Shown: piece by piece, positions 55,076 through 64,000 of the stretch
How the letters are laid out: the number at the start of each line of letters is the position of its first letter
Position numbering within the stretch: position 1 is the stretch's first letter
NCBI GenBank assembly: GCA_018268105.1
Contig: JAFDXG010000178.1
Coordinates: 1 to 64,000, forward strand
Direction: 5' to 3'
DNA length: 64,000 nt
Source of the DNA: Bacteroidota bacterium
Lineage (GTDB): Bacteria; Bacteroidota; Bacteroidia; Chitinophagales; Chitinophagaceae
Translations under genes and position numbers: made by a program
Notes under the pieces: model-generated
Database searches by the model: none
Told to the model about the DNA's origin: nothing
What the model saw: the letters and a program-made list of their open reading frames with translations, nothing else

Positions 55076-57268
55076 TTACTCAACGGTGTACCAGGTGTAG
55101 CTTTCAGGTTCCAGCGTAAAAGTAAACTCAATTGCGTACCGCCTGTTGAGTTTTAAGAGCTGAGTGTGTTTTCCTTCTTTACTGAGCACAGCGGTTTGCG
55201 TAAGGCCGGTATAATACAATGGCAATATGATGGTGCGGGTAATCTTTTCTTTCAAAGGATTATACAGCATGAGCAATCCTTTTGTTTTTAATGCCGGGTT
55301 CACATGCATGATTCCATCCCAGTCTCTACCATCGGCACGGCGCAGGTGTATAATGTCAGAGTTGAGGATATCCCTGTATTTCTTATACCAGTTGATTACC
55401 TTTATTACGACTTCTTTGGTCATATCGGTATCGTATAAACGCGGGCCGCGATAACAGGCCTGTACCCCGGCGCCATAATATTGCATCATCAGTTGCTGAT
55501 AATCTTTCTGGTGCTCGCTTAATGGTTCTAATATTGCTTCAGGTCCGCCACCCTGGTATCGGGTAAGTGGTACAAATCCCCAGCTCATGGAAGGTGTCTT
55601 TTCCCATAACCCGTCATAGATATTCTGCCGGTTGAGTATTTTTTGGTTCTCTCTTGGCAATGAAAAATTTACTTCCCGGTAACCAATAGCTATCTTATGT
55701 GTACCATCCAAAAAATACCAGTCGGGGGCATTGATATAAATACCTCTTTCATTCAGCCAGTGATATAATTCTTTTTGTATTTCCATTTGTCGCCACTGGC
55801 TATCATCTAAACCCTTATGCCCGGGATGTGATGTTGAAGCGCATACGTCACCGGGGTAGGGGCCGTCATTCTCCCAGATATTAAAACCGGTTTGGGTGAA
55901 AAAGAGTTTTATCTTATCTCTGTATGCAAGTCCCCACTTACTTCCAAAGCAGGGAGCATTTCCAAAAAATGCGCCTCCAGGTTTCCCTGTTTTAGGGTCT
56001 ATTACATCATTTTCATCATCAATTCGGCGACTGCTGAACAGGGAGTAACCACCGATTTTAATTCCTTTACTATGCGCATAATCGGCAAGTTTTTTCCATC
56101 TCGCAATATTATCAGCACTGCTGTCTTCCATATTGAGATGACTGCCAAAACTGAGTATCAGTGCTTCATAACCTGTGGCAGCACATTGATCAATGGCGGT
56201 ATATACCTGGTCATCAGTTTTGCTGACGAGGTGCATGAAAATGGGGTTTTCAGTTGTCCATGGCGCTACAATACGATACATTTTTCTAATAGCCAGTCCT
56301 CTTCTTTCGCGGTTGTAGCTATCCATCAGCAGTTCGTGAGTACGAACAGAAGTAAAAGTTTCACCTGGTTGTAATTCAATACCGGGAGCTTTTTCGGGAT
56401 ATATTTCAAGAAGACAGGGTGTCTGGTAATTATAATTTACCTGCGATGTATAAGTGCTATCAGTTTTCCAATGGGTAGTCTGGTCGCTGATATCATAACG
56501 CATAGCATTGTTGAAGGCATAATTGGTTTCTACATAAATGCCATGTTGTTTTTTCATTTCTTCAGGGCTGCCTACAACAGCGCTTTCTTCTTCAACAAGT
56601 CCAAGTATTTCATTTACCACGCGGTTGAGTTTAAATGAAGTGGTGCCTGTGTTCTGTAAGCTTAACCATTTTACTATTAAAGGAATGCCATCATATATCT
56701 CGTAGTTTACATTAAGTTTTACATTTTTAAGTTCTGCCACATTACTACGATAGGTAAAAGTCAGTGTTTTGCCGGAAGGCAGGGCATTACGGGATGACCA
56801 CCATTGTCCAGCCTTCCAATGTACATAAGGAGCTATATCAGTTACTGAAAAACCCATGAATTGAAAATCGTCGGGATGAGTTTTATAGTCATCAAGCCAT
56901 TCCGGTAAAATATAGGCATTCTCTTTTTGACCATATAGTCCCCCAACGTTATAAGCTTTACCATTGATAACAAGTCTTGCTTCTGCCTTAATACTTCTTA
57001 GTAATTGCTGATCATTGCTCATATTTTTATAATCATAGCAAACTACATTGGGTGTAATTCTAAAAATTCTTTTTACCAGCCCATTATAGAGAATCAAATC
57101 CTTACCGTCTTCACTTTTCCATACACCTGCTTTTTGCGGAATATTGGAAACAAGCCAGTCAGCTTTTGTTTCTTTGTTCATAGCTGTATTCCATATAGGG
57201 AGACTGGGTTGTTGAGCATCTGCATGGAAGCAGAAAAATATTGCTGCCGCGGAAATGAAGAAACGCAT
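55076..57268 (-). CDS. Secreted alpha-galactosidase-like glycoside hydrolase (clan GH-D type)
   Basis: 730 residues with signal peptide (about 1-18, FFCFHADAQ). An N-terminal beta-sandwich (to about 300) is followed by a barrel with GH36/GH27-like landmarks: YEALILSFGSHLNMEDSS, KGIKIGGYSLFSSRRI, FNIWENDGPYPGDV with a likely catalytic Asp, INAPDWYFLDG and GFVPLTRYQGGGPEA. A C-terminal beta domain closes. The exact family and substrate are uncertain. It stands 27 bp behind the GH123-like gene, so both are likely co-transcribed and act on the same extracellular glycan. Confidence 0.75.
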   Translation of the reverse strand: MRFFISAAAIFFCFHADAQQPSLPIWNTAMNKETKADWLVSNIPQKAGVWKSEDGKDLILYNGLVKRIFRITPNVVCYDYKNMSNDQQLLRSIKAEARLVINGKAYNVGGLYGQKENAYILPEWLDDYKTHPDDFQFMGFSVTDIAPYVHWKAGQWWSSRNALPSGKTLTFTYRSNVAELKNVKLNVNYEIYDGIPLIVKWLSLQNTGTTSFKLNRVVNEILGLVEEESAVVGSPEEMKKQHGIYVETNYAFNNAMRYDISDQTTHWKTDSTYTSQVNYNYQTPCLLEIYPEKAPGIELQPGETFTSVRTHELLMDSYNRERRGLAIRKMYRIVAPWTTENPIFMHLVSKTDDQVYTAIDQCAATGYEALILSFGSHLNMEDSSADNIARWKKLADYAHSKGIKIGGYSLFSSRRIDDENDVIDPKTGKPGGAFFGNAPCFGSKWGLAYRDKIKLFFTQTGFNIWENDGPYPGDVCASTSHPGHKGLDDSQWRQMEIQKELYHWLNERGIYINAPDWYFLDGTHKIAIGYREVNFSLPRENQKILNRQNIYDGLWEKTPSMSWGFVPLTRYQGGGPEAILEPLSEHQKDYQQLMMQYYGAGVQACYRGPRLYDTDMTKEVVIKVINWYKKYRDILNSDIIHLRRADGRDWDGIMHVNPALKTKGLLMLYNPLKEKITRTIILPLYYTGLTQTAVLSKEGKHTQLLKLNRRYAIEFTFTLEPESYTWYTVE

Positions 57269-57294
57269 AAGTTCTTTTTTTAGGGGTAATTACT

Positions 57295-59034
57295 CTACCA
57301 GTTGTTCAAAATTCTTTTAGCGCTATTTACCATATCCTTTGCAGGAATGGTTTTCAGTTTTTGTATTTCGAATGTTTTCAGCAATGCATCCAGTTTTTCA
57401 ATAGAAACCTTATCATTTTTCTGAACAAAGCCTTCTCTTAATATCCTGATTTTTTCAAAGTCCTGAATACCTTCGAGTAATTTTTCAAATCGTATGGAAG
57501 TTCTTGGACCGGGATATACCTGGTAAGTATCACCTGCAGGCCAGGCTCTGAAACGGGTATCTATTAAAGGATGAGCTACCCAACTGTTATATGCCCAACG
57601 CAGATACCCTGTAAAACCTTTTGCAGCAGCGTACCAGCCAATCCATACATTTTCGTCAGGTGGCGAGAAACTAAAACCGTTGGGATAATTTTCGGTGCAA
57701 CAGGTATAATAAGTGCTTGGTTTACCTTCCTTTATTCTTTTCTGTAACACAGCGGCAGGAAAAGACTGAGCAGATGCGAGACAGTAATCGAAAATATCTT
57801 TTTCTATCTGGGGATGATACTCACCTGCCAATGCAATTTTCCATTTGGGGTCAATTGTTTTGAGTAAGGAAATTACTACCATCATATCTTTCATTGGGCG
57901 TTCATCCATGGCAATGGTAGTAATACCAAACCAGTCTTTAGATTTTAAATGTTTTGTAAAATCCCCGAGCATGCGGGTCCAGTACACATTGTATTCAAAT
58001 GAGCCGATGGCAGCTTTAAGCACCGTATCTTTTTGGGCTTTTTCGTCAAAATACCGAAAGGAAGTTGCCCAGGGCACCATGCTATAGCAGTTGATACTCT
58101 CCTTAATGCCGCAATCCATTACAAAGGATATGTATTTATCAAAAAGAGAATAGTCGTAGCTCCATTTTCCATCGCTGTGTTTTATCCATTTTATGAGTCC
58201 CGGGAAATCGTCATAAGTTTGATGCCCCCAGGGTTCGTCCATAATGGCTGCAGTAATACATTTTTGTCCTGCAGAAGCAAGCATGGTATAATAAGAGCGC
58301 ATTAATTCAAAATGTCTGTCGCTCCATAATGGCACACCATGCACCCTGGCAATGGCTGCCGGGTGTTGCCACAGATCAAGATGAAATTTCCATGCTGAAG
58401 GCGATGGTAAAACATGATCTTTTACAGAGATACTATAGTTTAGCCGGAATGTCTTTGAAGCATTAATGGTCAGCATGCCTCTGTAAATACCCGGGGCGGC
58501 ATCCTGTGGTACTTCAATACTGAGCCACATTGGTTGTACATTTTTGCCATCAACAGGCAATGAAGGCACTATATCAATTACATCTGCGACAGTAGACGAA
58601 TCGAAGTCTTTTGGTTTGCGGTAACCACAGCCGCCGGCAAATTCATCAGTAATTACATAGCGCACAAAATTCAGTTTTATATTTTCGGCGGGAATGATAT
58701 TGCCCTCCGATGTTTTAAGCTCACCAATCGAATAATTTACGGAGGGAATGGACTGCTTTGTCCACACCAATAGCTGTGTATGTACTTTTTCTCCTCTCCA
58801 TGAAGTAGCATGCCATTCATTTCGTAATGGTATTGCCGGTACTACATCTCTGGCAAACCGGGTATCGCTTCCGGCAAAACTTACTTCAACATTGTTGGCC
58901 ATTGATGACCATTTATTATTACCGGCTGTGGAAATTATTAATGGATCTTTATAATATTCACCTGCGGAAGGGCTTACCTGTGCACCTGCGGAAAGGGCTA
59001 TAAAGCTTAAAAAAAATGCAAAATATTTTTTCAT
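57295..59034 (-). CDS. Secreted GH123-like glycosidase (DUF4091)
   Basis: 579 residues from MKKYFAFFLSFIALSAGAQ, an ideal signal peptide; starts further upstream add up to 20 residues. An N-terminal beta domain (about 25-210) is followed by a barrel whose probable acid pair lies in AAIMDEPWGHQ or TIAMDERPMKD, and a C-terminal DUF4091 segment (GFTGYLRWAYNSW, then DFEKIRILRE). GH123 enzymes remove beta-linked N-acetylgalactosamine; this is the expected but unproven activity. Divergent from the LacI regulator with a candidate operator between them. Confidence 0.78.
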   Translation of the reverse strand: MKKYFAFFLSFIALSAGAQVSPSAGEYYKDPLIISTAGNNKWSSMANNVEVSFAGSDTRFARDVVPAIPLRNEWHATSWRGEKVHTQLLVWTKQSIPSVNYSIGELKTSEGNIIPAENIKLNFVRYVITDEFAGGCGYRKPKDFDSSTVADVIDIVPSLPVDGKNVQPMWLSIEVPQDAAPGIYRGMLTINASKTFRLNYSISVKDHVLPSPSAWKFHLDLWQHPAAIARVHGVPLWSDRHFELMRSYYTMLASAGQKCITAAIMDEPWGHQTYDDFPGLIKWIKHSDGKWSYDYSLFDKYISFVMDCGIKESINCYSMVPWATSFRYFDEKAQKDTVLKAAIGSFEYNVYWTRMLGDFTKHLKSKDWFGITTIAMDERPMKDMMVVISLLKTIDPKWKIALAGEYHPQIEKDIFDYCLASAQSFPAAVLQKRIKEGKPSTYYTCCTENYPNGFSFSPPDENVWIGWYAAAKGFTGYLRWAYNSWVAHPLIDTRFRAWPAGDTYQVYPGPRTSIRFEKLLEGIQDFEKIRILREGFVQKNDKVSIEKLDALLKTFEIQKLKTIPAKDMVNSAKRILNNW

Positions 59035-59090
59035 TGTCGGTTTCATTTGAAGAATGCTAAAACTACAGGAATAAATGATAGAGAATATAA

Positions 59091-59102
59091 GCAAACGATT
59101 GC
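59091..59102. promoter_or_regulatory. Candidate LacI-family operator
   Basis: GCAAACGATTGC is a near-perfect palindrome of the GCAAnCGnTTGC class bound by LacI-family proteins. It lies between the divergent GH123-like and lacI-type genes, 37 bp before the regulator ATG and just upstream of its TATTTTTG promoter element (59123-59130). Confidence 0.6.
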
Positions 59103-59138
59103 ATAATTTGTATTAAAAAAATTATTTTTGACACAGAT

Positions 59139-60152
59139 ATGTCTGAAAAAATACCTACGATAAAAGAAATTGCGCAGAAGCTTAATATTTCTATCTCTAC
59201 CGTATCTCGTGCATTACACGATCACCCGAGTATCGGGTTGCGCACCAAAATGCAGGTACAGAAGCTTGCCGCTGAAATGAACTACGAACCTAACCAGACA
59301 GCTATACAGTTTAAACAGGGAAAAACATTTACAATAGGGTTAATTCTACCCAATCTTATGGAGGAATATTTTTCACTCGCAATAAACGGGGTAGAGCAGG
59401 TTGCTTTGGAAAATAACTATAATGTGCTGATAGGTCAAAGCCACGATGACCTCGAAAGGGAACAAAAAATTCTGGATACTATGCGCAGGCACCGGGTGGA
59501 TGGAGTTTTGGTTTCAATTTCGAAGCAAACCAATAGTATCGGACATTTTGAGCAACTGGAAAAATATAATATTCCGGTAGTCTTTTTTGACAGGGTACCC
59601 AATGTACCGCATATCCATTCTGTTTGGTGCAGCCTGTACGACAGTACCATTGATGCTTTGGAATTGTTATTTAAAAAAGGACATAGGCGTGTTGCATACA
59701 TTCAGGGACCATTGTCGCTCAATATCAAAAATGAAAGGCTGGAAGGATACTACGAAGCTCACAAGCACAATAAAATACCTATTAATGAATCGCTGATCGT
59801 TACAACTGACTTATCAAAGGCGGTTACAGAAAAGGTGTTCGAAAAATTGATGTTGTTAAAAGATAAGCCAACCGCTATACTGGCTTTCAATGATACGGTA
59901 GCCCTGGATACTATTCAATACGCCAAAAAAATGAAGTTGAAGATCAATAAAGATATCAGTGTAGTGAGTTATGCCAATTGGCCCATCACCAGCTACCTGG
60001 ATTATCCTCCAATTGCCTCAGTGGAACAATTTCCTAATGATCAGGGTGCACGTGCAACCGAGCTCCTGTTTAAATTGCTGGACAGCAAATCACCTGAGGA
60101 TTTGGTTGCTGTCGGGAATATTGTTTTAAAGAGTAAACTGATTGTTCATTAA
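59139..60152 (+). CDS. LacI-family transcriptional regulator
   Basis: 337 residues. HTH at 5-25 (TIKEIAQKLNISISTVSRAL) and hinge helix near 50-58, then a periplasmic-binding-like sensor domain (TIGLILPNLMEEYFSLAING, RVDGVLVSISKQT, VAYIQGPLSL, AILAFNDTVALDTI). It should bind a sugar of the neighbouring locus, and likely controls the divergent glycosidase genes and the sialidase-epimerase-transporter genes. The TATTTTTG element ends only eight bases before the ATG. Convergent with the epimerase gene at 19 bp. Confidence 0.9.
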   Translation: MSEKIPTIKEIAQKLNISISTVSRALHDHPSIGLRTKMQVQKLAAEMNYEPNQTAIQFKQGKTFTIGLILPNLMEEYFSLAINGVEQVALENNYNVLIGQSHDDLEREQKILDTMRRHRVDGVLVSISKQTNSIGHFEQLEKYNIPVVFFDRVPNVPHIHSVWCSLYDSTIDALELLFKKGHRRVAYIQGPLSLNIKNERLEGYYEAHKHNKIPINESLIVTTDLSKAVTEKVFEKLMLLKDKPTAILAFNDTVALDTIQYAKKMKLKINKDISVVSYANWPITSYLDYPPIASVEQFPNDQGARATELLFKLLDSKSPEDLVAVGNIVLKSKLIVH

Positions 60153-60171
60153 TATCTTTTATTGCTGTCAA

Positions 60172-61353
60172 TTATTTTATGGCATTGTCCAGCAATGAAT
60201 AGCAATACCATTCCTGTCTGGGTAAATGAAAAGGACCTTTAAATAAATTTCCCTTTGCAGTTTGAGCCAAACTTCCATTGCGGTGCAGGTAGCCAAACCA
60301 TTCACCATTCTTTTTATCATGAAACTTTTTATAGGAATAATCATGTACCAGTTTATGCCATTCCGCATATTTTTCATCACCTGTCATCAGGTATGCAAGT
60401 AATGTTGCAATGATAGTTTCATTATGGGGCCACCAGAATTTCATGTCCTGCCAGTATTCCTGCACCGGTTTGTTATATACATCACGGAAATATAATATAC
60501 CACCCTGTTCCTTATCCCAGCCACGTTCCCACATATAATCGAGCATTTTACAGCCCAACTTAATTAAATGCGGGTCATTGTTACGGTATTTAGCTTCGTG
60601 CAATAAAAACCAGGCGCCTTCTATGGCATGCCCTGGGTTGAGTGTTCGACCGTCTATATGATCAATGATGCTGCCATCAGGCGCTACCTGTTCCATCACA
60701 CATCTGATATCATCTTTCACAAAAAAAGTTTCAATTTCCTTTATCCATTTATCAATCCATTCATCACACCTCTCATCACCAATTGTCTCTCTCAGTTGCT
60801 GTGCGGTGTTGGTCATTATCATCGGTACTCCAATTCCTTTTGAAGGCCTGGTGTCAGCGAATTTAGGCTGCAGTTTTTTTTCACCTGTTGAGTATGCAAT
60901 ACAATCACCAAAAACCTTTCTTGCATTTTCGGCAGCCTGCTTGTCGCCACTTGCTTTGGCATAAGCAGCTGCGGCAATTACATAAAATGTTTCAGAGAAA
61001 AAATACCTTCGTTTTCGAATCGGTTGCCCTGTTCTTGTTACATGAAAGAACATTTGACCATCTGTATCAAAACAATGTTTATTTAAAAACTCATAGCCCA
61101 ACTTTGCTCCTTCCAGCCATTCTTGTTTTTTTTCTATTGTATTATAAAGTGTAGCCAGCAACCAGGTTGCTCTTCCCTGTATCCACACTGCTTTGTCATC
61201 ATCAATCAATGATCCATCTGCATCTCTCATTAATAAATACCCACCGTAATCTTTATCGAAAGAACGGGGAAACCAAAAGGGGACGGTGTCTTGTAATAAT
61301 TGTTTTTTATAAAAGTCTTTTAATTCTGCTAAATCTTGTTTTGAATATGTCAT
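60172..61353 (-). CDS. N-acylglucosamine 2-epimerase family enzyme
   Basis: 393 residues, the size of AGE/RENBP enzymes. An (alpha/alpha)6 barrel with family landmarks DKAVWIQGRATWLLATLYN, HVTRTGQPIRKRRYFFSETF, TLNPGHAIEGAWFLLHEA (catalytic His) and WWPHNETIIATLLAYLMTGD (second His). It interconverts ManNAc and GlcNAc, or a related sugar (cellobiose 2-epimerases are homologues). The sialidase and MFS genes next to it favour a role in sialic acid use. The start MTYSKQDLAEL is preceded by a repeat-rich spacer, not an obvious promoter. Confidence 0.88.
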   Translation of the reverse strand: MTYSKQDLAELKDFYKKQLLQDTVPFWFPRSFDKDYGGYLLMRDADGSLIDDDKAVWIQGRATWLLATLYNTIEKKQEWLEGAKLGYEFLNKHCFDTDGQMFFHVTRTGQPIRKRRYFFSETFYVIAAAAYAKASGDKQAAENARKVFGDCIAYSTGEKKLQPKFADTRPSKGIGVPMIMTNTAQQLRETIGDERCDEWIDKWIKEIETFFVKDDIRCVMEQVAPDGSIIDHIDGRTLNPGHAIEGAWFLLHEAKYRNNDPHLIKLGCKMLDYMWERGWDKEQGGILYFRDVYNKPVQEYWQDMKFWWPHNETIIATLLAYLMTGDEKYAEWHKLVHDYSYKKFHDKKNGEWFGYLHRNGSLAQTAKGNLFKGPFHLPRQEWYCYSLLDNAIK

Positions 61354-61379
61354 GGAATAGTTTTTTGTTTCAATAAATT

Positions 61380-61645
61380 TTCATGCAAAGGCGCTGAGGA
61401 TGTAAATGAAGCAAATATTTTTCTTCTTCTTTATGTTTTGTTGTTTTACCGCGGAGGGCGCAAAGTTTTTTCGCAAAAGACGCTGAGAAAATATATCCTT
61501 GCTGTCATTTATTTTATCCTCTGCATTCTCTGCGTGTATTTCCTCTGCGATCTTTGTGGTTTATTTTTTTACACAAAGAGCATAAAGGATTCACTGAGGT
61601 ACACAATGTATTTTCTCCTTTGTGGCTTAGTGTGAAATTCTTAGC
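61380..61645. repeat. CGCAAAG/CTCTGCG low-complexity spacer
   Basis: The 306-bp gap between epimerase and sialidase holds motifs such as GCAAAGGCGCTGAGG, GCGCAAAG, CGCAAAAGACGCTGAG, TCTCTGCGTG, CTCTGCGATC, ACACAAAGAGC and CCTTTGTGGC in both orientations. A 65-codon plus frame here is an accident of the repeat. No promoter or operator is recognised. Confidence 0.65.
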
Positions 61646-61659
61646 AGTTTATTTCTATA

Positions 61660-62817
61660 TCATTTCCACTTTACAGTTGTAAACACAATCTTAGAATAGT
61701 TGTCTTTTTCATATAAAATTCCGATTTCATCTTTGCTGAGAAGCACGATATCAGAATAAGCAGCATTATCACCTTTACCAGTTGAGTCAATTACATAACT
61801 TTTCTTCCAGGTCTTGCCTTCGTCAAAACTTATACGTAAAGTGAGGTTATCCCTTTTTTGTGTATCCGCTGCATTACTGAATGCAAGTATGGTCTTGCCA
61901 TTTTTAATACCAACAGGGAGAATGCTTCCTTCATTCACGGGGTCGGGAAGGTTTTTATCAAAGTAAGAGGTATCCCAGGTTGCCCCGCCATCACTGCTGA
62001 TAGAAACAATTCTTGCTTTTATATCTCCCCTTTGGTTTCTGCTGTTCATCATTAACCTTCCATTGGATAGGGGAGTAGCAGTGGATTCATTAGAGCCCGG
62101 TACAGTTACCGTTTGACTCAGATGAAATGTTTTTCCATGGTCATCTGTATAAAACCCATGAGCTTCATAGTCCGTAAATTCTGGTTTAGGATCGCCTATA
62201 GAATGATTGGCTGCCACGTAAATCCGCCCTTTATATTTACCACTGTTGAATTGCATGGCATGACCGGGAGTATTGGCATAACTACGCCAGTCTTCAGGAA
62301 AATTATATTGAGTATTTATCTGAGGTTGTTTTGGATAGTGTACCTGGGTGGTAATATTGACCGGCTCCGACCATGTGGCGCCATTATCAGTGGAAGTTTT
62401 ATACCAAACCTCTCTCAAACCATTTCCTTTTCTCACTTCTCCCTCATGATTATTGCCTGTATTATAAAATAAAAATATCCTTCCATTGGGATGGGCCGGA
62501 TCAGTGAGGTCAACAACAGGTGCGGGGTTGCCAGCCTGCAAACTATCATAGTCAACAATGGTTTGCATTTTGCTCCATGTTTTACCTTTATCTGAGCTTT
62601 TCTTCAAAACAATATTTACATCTCCAAAATCGCCGGCACCATGTACCCGTCCTTCTGCAAATGCAAGCAAACTTCCATTCGGCAAACTGATAATGGCAGG
62701 TATCCTATAACTTTTATGACCTTCCGTACCGGAGACAAACACAGGAACTGATTTCTTTTGCGCAAATGATGCAGCAAAAAAGAAAATACCGGCAAAAAAC
62801 AAAGAATATTTTTTCAT
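61660..62817 (-). CDS. nanH: Sialidase (exo-alpha-sialidase, GH33)
   Basis: 385 residues with a signal peptide (FFAASFAQ, about 1-19). The RIP motif is in YRIPAIISLPNGSLLAFAEG, followed by five Asp-box motifs of the S-x-D-x-G-x-T-W class (SSDKGKTW, STDNGATW, TDDHGKTF, SSDGGATW, SFDEGKTW), and the late catalytic region AAYSDIVLLSKDEIGILYE. It releases terminal sialic acid from glycans outside the cytoplasm. It lies 12 bp after the MFS gene, so import and release are co-expressed. Confidence 0.92.
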   Translation of the reverse strand: MKKYSLFFAGIFFFAASFAQKKSVPVFVSGTEGHKSYRIPAIISLPNGSLLAFAEGRVHGAGDFGDVNIVLKKSSDKGKTWSKMQTIVDYDSLQAGNPAPVVDLTDPAHPNGRIFLFYNTGNNHEGEVRKGNGLREVWYKTSTDNGATWSEPVNITTQVHYPKQPQINTQYNFPEDWRSYANTPGHAMQFNSGKYKGRIYVAANHSIGDPKPEFTDYEAHGFYTDDHGKTFHLSQTVTVPGSNESTATPLSNGRLMMNSRNQRGDIKARIVSISSDGGATWDTSYFDKNLPDPVNEGSILPVGIKNGKTILAFSNAADTQKRDNLTLRISFDEGKTWKKSYVIDSTGKGDNAAYSDIVLLSKDEIGILYEKDNYSKIVFTTVKWK

Positions 62818-62829
62818 AAACGTTTTTTA

Positions 62830-64000
62830 TTAGTCAACAAAATCATTAGTCTTCGGTCGTAGTGTGATGAGCTGCACAATCAATGCTAACGCAACGATAG
62901 CGGCTAAGGCAGCAAAACCAAAACCAAAATTTCCTTCATCTTTAAACCTTCCCAATACCTGGGTAACAGCCGCACCGGCAAAAACGCCCACCATATTCAT
63001 AAATCCGTAAGCTGTGCCTCTCAGTCTCGAAGGTACAAACTGGCAAAGTATCGGCATATTGTTAGCATCAAACATGCCATAACCCACACCAAAACAAACT
63101 GCCGCACCAACTACTGTAATGAAAGTATTGCCATAGCCCAATAAAATTAATGAAGGAATAGTTAAAGCTAAACCAATGGCGCCGGTATATATTCTTCCTC
63201 TCAGATTTTTTTGTACCCAGCGATCGCTAAGAGGGCCTCCAATAAAAACGGCGCCAATAAATGATGATAAGGCAATTGTAATAGTGGATAAAGGACCTGC
63301 TTCCGACATGGGTATTTTTAAACTGTCTGCAAATAATGTAGGCAACCAGTTTTTTGTGGCCCAGCCTGGAAGACTTGGCGCAGCAAAGTATAACAGTATC
63401 ACCCAGAAAGCTATGTTTGAAAATAATATAGACAATCCCTTTAATAAGGGTAATTTATTGGGAGTAACATTACTTTCAGATTTGCCGGTTGTTCTGTTTG
63501 CATGTTTATCTTTTAATAAAAATGCCAATACCAATGCATAGATGATTCCAACAATTCCAAACCAGTGAAATGTGGTATGCCAGGAGTATGCATCTGCTAC
63601 TGTGGCCCCGAATCCGCCCAACGCCTGACCGGTATACAATCCTGTCATGTGAATTCCGATGGCTAAGGACCGGGTCCTACCTGTATGATAATCTGCGATC
63701 ATTGCCAGACCGGCAGGTATATACAATGCTTCGCTAACTCCCATTAATGCACGCAGCCAGAGTAAATGATCGTAATTGTCAGTAAGCCCCATACTATAGG
63801 TAACAGCACTCCATACCAGCAGGCTGCCAACGATTAGCCATTTGCGATTTACCCTGTCGGCAATAGTGCCGGCAACCGGGCTCATAAATCCGTAAACGTA
63901 GAGAAAGATGGCCATCAGAAAGCCAAAGGATTCAGCGCTTTGCAGTTCGGAAATATCTACCTGCATAGCTTCTTTCATGGTGGAAAGCATCTGCCTGTCC
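62830..64000 (-). CDS. MFS transporter (5' end outside window), probably for sialic acid or a related sugar
   Basis: At least 386 residues; the frame stays open to the window edge, reading DRQML before the first internal Met, which matches the common LDRQ motif of the first helix-loop, so the true start is further out. The A-motif equivalents GTIADRVNRKWLIVGSLLVW and GGPLSDRWVQKNLRG are present, with about eleven visible helices. Similar proteins are called anion:cation symporter or NanT-like transporters. Substrate is inferred from the adjacent sialidase and epimerase genes only. Confidence 0.85.
   Translation of the reverse strand, partial: DRQMLSTMKEAMQVDISELQSAESFGFLMAIFLYVYGFMSPVAGTIADRVNRKWLIVGSLLVWSAVTYSMGLTDNYDHLLWLRALMGVSEALYIPAGLAMIADYHTGRTRSLAIGIHMTGLYTGQALGGFGATVADAYSWHTTFHWFGIVGIIYALVLAFLLKDKHANRTTGKSESNVTPNKLPLLKGLSILFSNIAFWVILLYFAAPSLPGWATKNWLPTLFADSLKIPMSEAGPLSTITIALSSFIGAVFIGGPLSDRWVQKNLRGRIYTGAIGLALTIPSLILLGYGNTFITVVGAAVCFGVGYGMFDANNMPILCQFVPSRLRGTAYGFMNMVGVFAGAAVTQVLGRFKDEGNFGFGFAALAAIVALALIVQLITLRPKTNDFVD

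Noticed and set aside
61438-61635. 65-codon plus-strand gene between epimerase and sialidase
   Set aside because: It is translated repeat sequence (CGCAAAG/CTCTGCG words) with no recognisable domain.

Overview
The window is a contiguous stretch of a moderately AT-rich Bacteroidota chromosome, most likely from the Chitinophagaceae (inferred, not tested). Supporting signs are a secreted protein with a type IX secretion C-terminal signal, a GldM-like protein, SusD debris, a TonB receptor, an assimilatory APS-reductase pathway, a DAHP synthase-chorismate mutase fusion, and several promoters of the Bacteroidota TTG/TAnnTTTG type.

Layout. 1-9.8 kb: a truncated T9SS cargo protein, a D-lactate dehydrogenase, a decayed gamma-glutamyltransferase, a TonB receptor, a YdcF-like protein, a 3-hydroxyacyl-CoA dehydrogenase and a small carboxypeptidase-regulatory-like secreted protein. 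9.9-11.9 kb: mrp and pyrF. 12-25.9 kb: a sulfur block. The minus-strand operon metY-metX-hom lies behind a SAM-I riboswitch. Divergent from it is the sulfate assimilation operon cysH-cysD-cysN-cobA-cysJ-cysI, ending in an unusual precorrin-2 dehydrogenase/TSUP (TauE/SafE) fusion. Together they run from sulfate to sulfide to homocysteine and make the siroheme that sulfite reductase needs. 26-28.5 kb: a sulfatase, a SusD fragment and a vapBC-like pair with a broken toxin. 28.7-32.6 kb: an SOS-type cassette umuD-umuC-unknown-SRAP and a HsdR-N-like nuclease-fold protein. 32.6-38 kb: AMP nucleosidase, a lipoprotein, a double-ATPase ABC protein, queA, an OmpA-like protein and a DUF952 protein.

37.7-48.1 kb: a minus-strand aromatic amino acid gene train: pheA, aminotransferase, tyrA, deaD, DAHP synthase-chorismate mutase, a RAYT-like transposase, aroB, aroA, aroC, DUF952. 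Upstream of pheA is a complete transcription attenuator: a 27-residue leader peptide with eight consecutive Phe/Tyr codons, a 9-bp antiterminator and a competing intrinsic terminator. This is the most interesting find in the window. 48.2-50.2 kb: a small Ala-rich lipoprotein, and an ECF sigma factor coupled to a membrane protein that joins an anti-sigma-like N terminus to a trypsin-like protease. 50.3-64 kb: a glycan-degradation locus with three large secreted glycosidase-like proteins, a LacI regulator, an N-acylglucosamine 2-epimerase, a sialidase and an MFS transporter that runs off the window end.

Across the window many spacers are built from diverged 7-bp tandem repeats. Other spacers hold CACAGATT-type or CGCAAAG-type low-complexity sequence, or REP-like hairpins. 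Three genes (gamma-glutamyltransferase, vapC-like, gldM-like) are each broken by an indel in an A/T homopolymer. This may be decay or sequencing error.
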